NCBI GenBank assembly: GCA_964605655.1
Contig: CAZSDK010000014.1
Location: 1-64,000 of the forward strand
Source of the DNA: JAKLIX01 sp964605655
Lineage (GTDB): Bacteria > Bacteroidota > Bacteroidia > Bacteroidales > CAIXZF01
Direction: 5' to 3'
DNA: 64,000 nt
Positions 27,340 to 34,315 of this stretch are shown one piece after another (the first letter of the stretch is position 1; each line of letters starts with the position of its first letter). Under the pieces are notes generated by a model. That model was not told where the DNA came from and did not search any database. It was given only the letters and a program-made list of their open reading frames with translations. The translations under genes were made by a program, and so were the position numbers.

Positions 27340-28485
27340 TCATTTTTGGGTATGTGTCAATTCCTCAATGCGGTTCACCATGTGCTCCCAGGAGTATTTT
27401 ATTTTCTCTCTCTTTACCTTTTCCACCATCGCTTCTTCACGGTCTTCTTCATAAAATCTGATGATGCCCCGGGCGATGGCACCAGGTTCGGGTTCGACCA
27501 CAAACCCCGTCTCTCCGTCAGGAACAAACTCAGCCAGACCTCCCACATCGGTGATGATCATCGGCTTGTCGAAATGATAGGCGATCTGTGTCACTCCGCT
27601 TTGAGTGGCCGATTTGTAAGGCTGTACCACCAGGTCGGCGGCACAAAAATACTGGTATACTTTCGAGTCAGGAATAAAATCGGTGTGCATCAGGACCCTG
27701 TCATCCAGATGGTGTTCCCTGATGAGCTGATGATAAGGTCCGGCATCCGTATAAAATTCCCCGGCCACGATCAGGCGGATCTTCCTTTCCCTGATCCCGG
27801 GGTCTGCCATGGCCTTCAACAACAGGTCCAGGCCTTTATAATCCCTGATAAACCCGAAAAAGAGAAGGTACCTTTCGCCGGTCTCCAGTCCAAGCAAAGC
27901 CCTGGCCTCCGCCTTGTCCACTGCCTTACCGAAATTGTCGTAAATGGGGTGGGGACTGAAGGTCCTGGGTTTTTTCCGGTCAAAAAGCTCCAGTTCCTGC
28001 ATGACGGACCTCGACATGCTGATGAACCCGTCGACACTCTTTACCCAGTAGGTGGCCAGAATCCTGTCGCCGGGTCTCTTTTCGTGAGGGATGATATTAT
28101 CGAGTATGCTGATGACCTTGGTATGCCTGTTCCAACGGGCAATACGGGCAATGGTTCCCAGGCAGGGGGCCATAAAGGGGATCCAGAATTTCATGACCAC
28201 CAGGTCGGGTTTCATCTTTTTGATCCGCAATCCGGTCCTGATCCAGTTGATGGGATTGATAGAGTTAACGCAGACCTTGATCTCCAGGTCTTTGGGAGCA
28301 GGTTCGGTGGAATATTGTGACTTGCCCGGAAAAAGGAATCCGGGGTACTGAAGGCTGAAGGTAAACAGGAGACACTGGTACCCCTTTTCCTGGAAGGCTC
28401 TGACGAGTCTTTCGTTGAAGTTGGCCAGGCCTCCTCTCAGTGGCCAGGCCGATCCTACCAGGACCATGGTCGGCTTATCGCTCAT
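27340..28485 (-). CDS. Glycosyltransferase (GT4-like, GT-B fold)
   Basis: 381 residues. N-terminal Rossmann-like half with GSAWPLRGGLANFNERLV, and a C-terminal nucleotide-sugar half with LLFFGFIRDYKGLDLLLKAM, the glycosyltransferase block VVQPYKSATQSGVTQIAY and EPEPGAIA. Probably adds a sugar, possibly the GDP-heptose made by its neighbours, to a surface glycan. It overlaps the GT2 gene by four bases. Confidence 0.82.
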   Translation of the reverse strand: MSDKPTMVLVGSAWPLRGGLANFNERLVRAFQEKGYQCLLFTFSLQYPGFLFPGKSQYSTEPAPKDLEIKVCVNSINPINWIRTGLRIKKMKPDLVVMKFWIPFMAPCLGTIARIARWNRHTKVISILDNIIPHEKRPGDRILATYWVKSVDGFISMSRSVMQELELFDRKKPRTFSPHPIYDNFGKAVDKAEARALLGLETGERYLLFFGFIRDYKGLDLLLKAMADPGIRERKIRLIVAGEFYTDAGPYHQLIREHHLDDRVLMHTDFIPDSKVYQYFCAADLVVQPYKSATQSGVTQIAYHFDKPMIITDVGGLAEFVPDGETGFVVEPEPGAIARGIIRFYEEDREEAMVEKVKREKIKYSWEHMVNRIEELTHTQK

Positions 28486-29432
28486 ATTTTATCGTTGAAC
28501 CCTGTCTTTTCTTCAATCAGGTAATGGTTCCTGTCAGGAGCGTTTTTGGAGATCATCTCTGCCAGAAATCCGGCCAGGAAGAACTGGGTGCCCAGCACCA
28601 TGCAGAGCAGACCGAAATAGAATAAGGGCCGTTCGGTCATCTTGTACTCCTCGAAAAGAAATTTGGCGACGGCCAGGTAGGTGGCGATGATAAACCCCAC
28701 GAAAAACAGCAGAGAACCCCAAGTGCCGAAAAGGTGCATGGGTTTTCTGCCGAATTTGCTGACGAAACTGATGGAGAGCAGATCAAGAAAACCGTTGATG
28801 AACCGCTCCAGCCCGAACTTGGTCGTGCCATACTGGCGTTTGCGGTGTGCCACCACCTTCTCGCCAATATTTTTAAATCCGGCCCATTTGGCGATAACTG
28901 GGATATACCGGTGCATCTCCCCGTGGACTTCGATGGCCTTGACCACTTCGAGCCGGTAGGCTTTCAGCCCGCAGTTAAAGTCGTGAAGCCTGATGCCGGA
29001 AGCTTTTCGAGTGGCCCAGTTGTAAAGACGGGTAGGGATGGTCTTGGAAAGCGGATCGTACCTCTTTTTTTTCCAGCCGGAGACCAGGTGATACCCCTCC
29101 TGCGTGATCATCCTGTACAGATCAGGGATCTCGTCAGGACTATCCTGGAGGTCCGCATCCATAGTGATGACTACCTTGCCGGAGGCCATCTCGAATCCCC
29201 GGTTGAGGGCGGCTGATTTGCCATAATTCCGCCTGAAACGTATCCCCTTGAAGCTAGGATTCTGTTGCTGCAAATCACGGATCACCTCCCAGGAGCCGTC
29301 CTGACTGCCGTCATCCACGAATATCACCTCATAAGTGTACCCGTTTTCCAGCATCACTCTTTGAATCCAGGCAGCCAGTTCCGGAAGGGATTCCTTCTCG
29401 TCGAGCAGAGGTACAATAATGGTAATATCCAT
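28482..29432 (-). CDS. Family 2 glycosyltransferase with C-terminal membrane helices
   Basis: 316 residues. GT-A domain with TIIVPLLDEKESLPEL, VDDGSQDGSW, a DADLQD metal-binding motif and AKWAGFK. Two transmembrane helices (about 230-255 and 270-295) close the protein. This is the layout of polyprenyl-phosphate sugar transferases of the DPM1/ArnC/GtrB type, so it may load a lipid carrier at the inner membrane. First gene of the heptose operon. Confidence 0.85.
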   Translation of the reverse strand: MDITIIVPLLDEKESLPELAAWIQRVMLENGYTYEVIFVDDGSQDGSWEVIRDLQQQNPSFKGIRFRRNYGKSAALNRGFEMASGKVVITMDADLQDSPDEIPDLYRMITQEGYHLVSGWKKKRYDPLSKTIPTRLYNWATRKASGIRLHDFNCGLKAYRLEVVKAIEVHGEMHRYIPVIAKWAGFKNIGEKVVAHRKRQYGTTKFGLERFINGFLDLLSISFVSKFGRKPMHLFGTWGSLLFFVGFIIATYLAVAKFLFEEYKMTERPLFYFGLLCMVLGTQFFLAGFLAEMISKNAPDRNHYLIEEKTGFNDKI

Positions 29433-29453
29433 AAATTGAGTGACTTAAATGAA

Positions 29454-29981
29454 TTAAAGAGGTTTGAACTCAACTTTCTTCACAGCAGCAGCGATGATGA
29501 GGGAAGCGGCAGTGCCAATAAAAAGGTTCCAGAGGAATCCGAAAAACACCATGATGGAAGGTTTCATGAACTTCTCCATATAGCCCATCATTTTATCAAG
29601 GTCGGCATCGCTGATGTTGGGCTGGCTCTCCATGATCTTTTCTTCCGATTTGGCGATGATCTGTTCGATGATATTCGGATCGATGTACTTCACGAAGACA
29701 TAGTAATAGATCGCATACAGGATGCTGGCAAGGATCACGGCGAGAAATCCTATCATAAATCCCTGTCCCAGAGTCATTAATCCGCCCAGCTTTTTATTGC
29801 GGTAGTCAATCTCAATCCAGACCAGGACCCCGATCATAATGGCAAAAGTAATGTAACCCAGGACCATGTTCTGCATCAGGCCAAGGCTGTACAACAGCAG
29901 GGAATACAGGATGATTGCGCCCCCGAGGATCAGACCATAAATAAGGGCATGTTTCAATAAGGAAGGTTTTTGTGGATCCAT
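29454..29981 (-). CDS. DUF4199 membrane protein
   Basis: 175 residues with four transmembrane segments and the DUF4199 landmarks: NKKLGGLMTLGQGFMIGFL in the middle and an EKIMESQ amphipathic stretch before the last helix. A Bacteroidota membrane protein of unknown function, often encoded just upstream of a GT2 glycosyltransferase, as here (21 bases). Confidence 0.82.
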   Translation of the reverse strand: MDPQKPSLLKHALIYGLILGGAIILYSLLLYSLGLMQNMVLGYITFAIMIGVLVWIEIDYRNKKLGGLMTLGQGFMIGFLAVILASILYAIYYYVFVKYIDPNIIEQIIAKSEEKIMESQPNISDADLDKMMGYMEKFMKPSIMVFFGFLWNLFIGTAASLIIAAAVKKVEFKPL

Positions 29982-30022
29982 GATAAAATGATTTTGGTTT
30001 ATAAGGGACCGGTTTGTTACAA

Positions 30023-30030
30023 CAAAAGTA
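30023..30030 (-). promoter_or_regulatory. -7 element of the DUF4199/glycan operon
   Basis: Minus-strand TACTTTTG fits TAnnTTTG and lies 41 bases before the DUF4199 ATG. It could drive DUF4199, the two glycosyltransferases and the heptose genes as one long transcript. Confidence 0.45.
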
Positions 30031-30067
30031 CAATCCCGGGGGCGAAATAAAAAATCTAAGAACGAAA

Positions 30068-30098
30068 TTGATTATCAGCGGGGAAGTTCGTACCTTTG
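30068..30098 (+). promoter_or_regulatory. Promoter of the SRP RNA gene
   Basis: TTG at 30068-30070, a 20-base spacer and TACCTTTG at 30091-30098. The RNA stem starts four to five bases downstream, as expected for this promoter class. Confidence 0.8.
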
Positions 30099-30102
30099 CC
30101 AT

Positions 30103-30205
30103 GGGTAAGTCTTATACGACCAGCTCCTGCTGAACCCCCCCAGGTCCGGAAGGAAGCAAGGGTAGGTGGTTGAGCGGTGCGATATAAGTAGCTTACCCTT
30201 TTTTT
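30103..30205 (+). ncRNA. ffs: Signal recognition particle RNA, small bacterial type
   Basis: The conserved SRP hairpin is plain: GGTCCGGAAGGAAGCAAGGG at 30133-30152, with the GGAA tetraloop and the asymmetric internal loop that binds Ffh. The ends pair: GGGTAAG at 30103-30109 with CTTACCC at 30192-30198, and CTTAT with ATAAG. A run of seven T directly follows, so the closing stem also serves as terminator. Length of about 100 bases fits the 4.5S-type RNA without an Alu domain. It targets membrane proteins together with Ffh. Confidence 0.93.
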
Positions 30206-30826
30206 ATGCTTCTCAAAATATATCCTGACAATCCTTCACAACGGCATATCCTTACCGTGGTGGAGACCCTGAGAAAAGGCGGGGTCATTATTTATCCTTC
30301 CGATACGGTATATGGCCTGGGCTGTGATATTACCAAACCCAGGGCTATTGAAAGAGTGGCCCAGATCAAAGGCATCAGGAAAGAAAAAGCACAGTTCTCT
30401 TTCGTGGTCTACGACCTGAGTCACCTGGCCGACTTTACAAAGCCTATTCCCAACCCAGTTTTCAAACTGATGAAGAAGGCCTTCCCCGGCCCTTATACCT
30501 TCATTCTCAATGCCAACAACAATGTTCCCAACCTGTTGCAAAGCAATAAGAAGACGGTGGGGATCAGGATCCCCGACAATAACATCCCCAGGATGATCGT
30601 CCAGGAGCTGGGGAACCCCATTATCACCACCTCTATCCACGATGAGGACAGCCTCATCGAGTACACCACCGATCCGGAACTCATCTATGAGAAATACGGC
30701 AAGCTCGTTGATATTGTGATTGATGGAGGTTATGGCGGCAATATTGCCTCCACCATCATCGACTGTACCGCCGATGAGCCTTATGTGCTCCGGCAGGGAA
30801 AAGGGGATGCCGATATCTTACTATAA
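30206..30826 (+). CDS. Sua5/YciO/YrdC family protein (threonylcarbamoyl-AMP synthase-like)
   Basis: 206 residues. Family motifs: IIYPSDTVYGLGCDI, the basic IKGIRKEKAQFSFVV block (KxR binding site), PGPYTFIL and VGIRIPDN. These proteins form threonylcarbamoyl-AMP for the t6A modification of tRNAs decoding ANN codons. The QFSFVV variant and length resemble the YciO branch, whose own activity is less certain. The ATG is within the T-run of the SRP terminator, so start selection at 30206 leaves essentially no leader from that promoter. Confidence 0.83.
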   Translation: MLLKIYPDNPSQRHILTVVETLRKGGVIIYPSDTVYGLGCDITKPRAIERVAQIKGIRKEKAQFSFVVYDLSHLADFTKPIPNPVFKLMKKAFPGPYTFILNANNNVPNLLQSNKKTVGIRIPDNNIPRMIVQELGNPIITTSIHDEDSLIEYTTDPELIYEKYGKLVDIVIDGGYGGNIASTIIDCTADEPYVLRQGKGDADILL

Positions 30827-30852
30827 ACTGGAAACTTAAAACCATCTCTGTC

Positions 30853-32040
30853 GTGGAAACCGACCGTTCGCTGTTTTATGCGCATCTTGCCCAGACCTCC
30901 CGTTACCCGGCCGGGCTGGAGGTGGAGCATGCCAAAGGCGTTTACCTGTTCGGACCTGACGGAAAAAGATACCTCGACCTGATCTCGGGGATCTCTGTCT
31001 CCAGCCTGGGGCACTGTAACGCGGAAGTCATGCAGGCGGTGAAGGACCAGGTAAGCAGGCACATGCACCTGATGGTTTACGGGGAATATATCCAGGCCCC
31101 ACAGGTACGTCTGGCCGGCATGCTAGCCTCAGTGCTGCCGGAAGATCTTGATAATGTTTATTTTACAAACTCCGGGAGCGAGGCGGTGGAAGGGGCCATG
31201 AAGCTGACAAAACGGTATTCCGGAAGGAGTGGGTTGGTCAGTTTCAGGAACGCCTATCACGGGCATACCCAGGGAGCACTCAGCCTGATAGGCAATGAAA
31301 ACTGGAAAAGAAGATTCAGGCCTTTGATTCCGGGTATTACCCTTCTCGATTTTAATGCCCGGGAACAACTCAGGGAGATCACCCGTGAAACTGCGGCGAT
31401 ATTCATAGAACCGGTGCAGGGAGAAGCCGGGGTGGTGGTTCCGGAACCCGGATTTCTGGAGGCTTTGAGGGCACGTTGCCATGAAACCGGGACCCTGCTG
31501 GTCTTTGATGAGGTCCAGACCGGCATGGGACGAACAGGGGCATTGTTTGCCTTTCAGAGATTCGGGGTGAAGCCCGATATCCTCATCCTGGCTAAAGCCC
31601 TGGGTGCCGGCATGCCCCTGGGTGCGTTCATCGCCTCCCGCGAGATCATGGGCTCCCTGGCAGACCATCCCCCCCTGGGCCATATCACCACGTTCGGAGG
31701 ACACCCGGTAAGTTGTGCCGCGGCGGTGGCAGGACTGAAACAACTGCTGGAAAAGAAGATACCCGGGGAGATTCCCGGAAAAGAACAGCTCCTCAGAGAT
31801 GCTTTTTCAAGGCTGAACGGCGTGAAAGAAGTGAGATCCTGCGGCTTGCTGATGGCTGTTGAGCTACCGTCAGAGGCTGCTGTAAAACAGGTGATAGAAG
31901 GAAGCCTCAGCAAGGGCGTGATCACCGACTGGTTCCTGTTTCGACCCACCGCGCTGCGTATTGCCCCACCCCTGGTGATCAGCAAAGAAGAACTCAACTT
32001 TGCAGCAGGGGTGATCTCCGAGGAGATTGGAAAACTGTAA
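30853..32040 (+). CDS. Class III PLP-dependent aminotransferase
   Basis: 395 residues from a GTG. Fold type I aminotransferase of the acetylornithine/ornithine/4-aminobutyrate class: TNSGSEAVEGAMKLTKRY, NAYHGHTQG, the cofactor-binding IEPVQGEAG, DEVQTGMGRTG and the PLP lysine in ILAKALGAGMP. The substrate is not resolved by sequence; no arginine or lysine pathway genes are adjacent. It starts 26 bases after the Sua5 gene. Confidence 0.85.
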   Translation: METDRSLFYAHLAQTSRYPAGLEVEHAKGVYLFGPDGKRYLDLISGISVSSLGHCNAEVMQAVKDQVSRHMHLMVYGEYIQAPQVRLAGMLASVLPEDLDNVYFTNSGSEAVEGAMKLTKRYSGRSGLVSFRNAYHGHTQGALSLIGNENWKRRFRPLIPGITLLDFNAREQLREITRETAAIFIEPVQGEAGVVVPEPGFLEALRARCHETGTLLVFDEVQTGMGRTGALFAFQRFGVKPDILILAKALGAGMPLGAFIASREIMGSLADHPPLGHITTFGGHPVSCAAAVAGLKQLLEKKIPGEIPGKEQLLRDAFSRLNGVKEVRSCGLLMAVELPSEAAVKQVIEGSLSKGVITDWFLFRPTALRIAPPLVISKEELNFAAGVISEEIGKL

Positions 32041-32175
32041 GGTGTTTGTTCTAAATATGTAACATAGATTATCTGTCTCTGTCCACCTCGTGTCTGGCTC
32101 TTTCCATTGTTTTCCCCTAGGTTTTCTTTTCCTTGAAATAATGAAAACCTCTCAGGTCAGCTATAACCCCAATGC

Positions 32176-32892
32176 TTATATCACTCGAAAGGCAACCTGG
32201 TAACAGTTATTGACTGCCCCGACAAACTCAAGTTTTCGATAAAACGATGATGAATAGCATTTGAAGGCCAAAAACTCATGGTTAGGCACATTGAACTCAT
32301 CGAAAAAGATTAAATCACCAGGTTTGAGATAAGAATCTATGGTACCCAACACGAAAAGAGTGGCAGAGAACAAATCAGCATCTAAATGGACAACTGTCAC
32401 AGATTTCTGAATATCATGTGACCGTAAAAAATTATTAAGCGTCTCTTGAAACAAACCCTTTATGAGTTGGGACCTTGAATCGGTTATATCCGGAATATTA
32501 AAATTCATATCACCGGCTTTGTAGATACCCCAATTCTCGGGAAGACCTTCAAAAGTATCAAACCCATAAAAAAGAGAATTGGGGTTATGGTTATTCTTCA
32601 ACCACCATTTGAGTGTTGTCCCAGTGGCAACACCAAATTCCAGATAGTTTATCGCAGATTTGTCAAGGGCATACACTTCAGAGACCTTCCCAAATAATTT
32701 GTATCTGCGTTGAAAATCACGCTTAAAGGTAAAGGTATCATTGATGATTCCTTTATTTTTATGTTTTGAGATAAACCGGGAAACTTGAAGCATATAGCCA
32801 ATAAAAATAAAAGGTGATGCAAAAACTCCCAGTATATTACCAATCCTAAGAGAAAAGAAGAGATTCTTAAAAAGATAGATGATTTTCTTCAT
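32176..32892 (-). CDS. TylF-like class I SAM methyltransferase
   Basis: 238 residues. Methyltransferase core with YLEFGVATGTTLKWW (SAM loop), FYGFDTFEGLPENW, VVHLDADLFSATLFVL and LIFFDEFNVPNHE, the pattern of the macrocin O-methyltransferase (TylF) family. An N-terminal hydrophobic stretch of about 40 residues precedes it. The gene is visibly AT-richer than its left neighbours, like the two following surface-protein genes. Likely modifies a sugar or lipid-linked glycan; substrate unknown. Confidence 0.75.
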   Translation of the reverse strand: MKKIIYLFKNLFFSLRIGNILGVFASPFIFIGYMLQVSRFISKHKNKGIINDTFTFKRDFQRRYKLFGKVSEVYALDKSAINYLEFGVATGTTLKWWLKNNHNPNSLFYGFDTFEGLPENWGIYKAGDMNFNIPDITDSRSQLIKGLFQETLNNFLRSHDIQKSVTVVHLDADLFSATLFVLGTIDSYLKPGDLIFFDEFNVPNHEFLAFKCYSSSFYRKLEFVGAVNNCYQVAFRVI

Positions 32893-32911
32893 GCTACAGT
32901 GGTTAAAAGGA

Positions 32912-32919
32912 CAAAAGTA
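32912..32919 (-). promoter_or_regulatory. -7 element of the methyltransferase gene
   Basis: Minus-strand TACTTTTG, 19 bases before the ATG at 32892. It overlaps the end of the upstream DNRLRE gene, whose stop begins at 32921. Confidence 0.5.
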
Positions 32920-32920
32920 A

Positions 32921-34267
32921 TCACTTTAGTTTCACAACCATGTCATGAAAAAGGAAATCCTTACCCTGTATATCTAACAGGTAGAGACCAGAAGTCAATG
33001 AGGAGATATCAATCTCAACAAGTGATTTTGAGGATAAGCATGAAATTGTACTTATAATAAGTTCGCCCTGAGTTGAATATATGTTGATCCTGCATTTGTC
33101 ATCAACTGGTGATACAATGTAAATGATGCCATAAGTAGGTGATGGAAAAACAGACCAATCTAAATGAGAATATTTGTGAATTCCTGTACCAAGCAGATCA
33201 ACAAAATGACAAGTGGAATCTGAACCACAATTATTGGTTGTTATAAGGCAAACCTTATAAATTCCGTTGGTTACATAGGTGTGTTGAGGATTAACCAAAC
33301 TGGTAAAGGTGCCGTCACCGAGGTCCCACATACAGTTTAAGTAATTCAATGTTAGATTATTAAACTGAACTGTTAAATTGTTATTCGTATAGTCAAACTC
33401 AGGGATAGGGTTTGAACAAATCTCAATAGTATCACAAACCACATTTGTGCCACAACTGTCCGAAATTGCAGAAAGGCATACAGAATAGGTGCCCTGGCTT
33501 TGGTAGATATGTACAGGGTTTTGCAATATTGAAGTAAAACCATCGCCAAAATCCCAGAGCCAGGAAACCGCTCCAGTCGAGAGATTGGTAAAACTTACAT
33601 TCAGATTGTTCGCGTTGTAACTAAAACCGGACACTGGTGGAGTACAGTTACCATAAACGACTTCTAGTTTAGGCCGTATTGCTCCGTTTGCATTATCACT
33701 AGAAGCAAAAATCATGCTTCGGTAGTTAACCTCTGTTTGTAACTGAAGCATCATTCCAAAACTGCTATCCGGATTTTCCAGCATGTCAGTTATTAAGGCA
33801 GTAACATCAATGTTTGGATAATCCTGTAATGAGGAAGTAGATTGAGGAATAACAACAAGATTCTGGCTAGTTGTTGATGGTTGGTTGCTCCAAGTGACAA
33901 GACTCTCCGACCAGTCTGTAATAACTCGTTTCAGAAGGCAGGTATTCGGTCCTGATAGTGAAGAATGATGTTGTGTGTGCCCTGAGGTTGGATTTGCATA
34001 TAAGCTGAGCGTAGCACTTATTATCGTACTTCCGCTTGGTATGGAACTAAGATCAAATCTTATTAATGAACGTTCGATAAAACTGCCGCCTGATGACCAA
34101 GCATTTGCAGCAAAATCAGGGCTATTCCCGTTAGGTGTAGAGGGCTGGTCATCTCTAATGTCAGAATCTATTCCATCCGTAGGGCCCGGTTGAAGCACAA
34201 GGGTAATTTGAGCACTCCCAGTCAAACATAATAGTAAGCTGAGAACCAAAATTCCAAAACATTTCAT
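32921..34267 (-). CDS. Secreted DNRLRE/PKD protein with type A T9SS sorting domain
   Basis: 448 residues. Signal peptide to LTGSAQ. A DNRLRE domain covers about residues 20-205 (NAWSSGGSFIERSLIRFDLS, GHTQHHSSL, WSNQPSTT). Two PKD domains follow (WLWDFGDGFTS; CMWDLGDGTFTS). The last 75 residues (VFPSPTYGIIYI through LTSGLYLLDI) are a type A sorting domain. A predicted surface adhesin or fibre protein. Its DNRLRE part is clearly paralogous to that of the next gene, which uses a different sorting signal. Confidence 0.85.
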   Translation of the reverse strand: MKCFGILVLSLLLCLTGSAQITLVLQPGPTDGIDSDIRDDQPSTPNGNSPDFAANAWSSGGSFIERSLIRFDLSSIPSGSTIISATLSLYANPTSGHTQHHSSLSGPNTCLLKRVITDWSESLVTWSNQPSTTSQNLVVIPQSTSSLQDYPNIDVTALITDMLENPDSSFGMMLQLQTEVNYRSMIFASSDNANGAIRPKLEVVYGNCTPPVSGFSYNANNLNVSFTNLSTGAVSWLWDFGDGFTSILQNPVHIYQSQGTYSVCLSAISDSCGTNVVCDTIEICSNPIPEFDYTNNNLTVQFNNLTLNYLNCMWDLGDGTFTSLVNPQHTYVTNGIYKVCLITTNNCGSDSTCHFVDLLGTGIHKYSHLDWSVFPSPTYGIIYIVSPVDDKCRINIYSTQGELIISTISCLSSKSLVEIDISSLTSGLYLLDIQGKDFLFHDMVVKLK

Positions 34268-34315
34268 ATTTCGTTGATGTTTAATGATTTATTAAATAAT
34301 TAACCAAAATTCTAT

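Noticed and set aside
27094..28320. 408-codon plus-strand frame opposite hddA and the glycosyltransferase
   Set aside because: Both minus-strand genes have clear family motifs; the plus frame has none and is a shadow of their codon usage.
32041..32175. Intergenic GTTTTC/GAAAAC hairpin near 32120-32150 as a terminator
   Set aside because: The stem is six bases with a long loop and no T-run follows on either strand, so the call would be weak.
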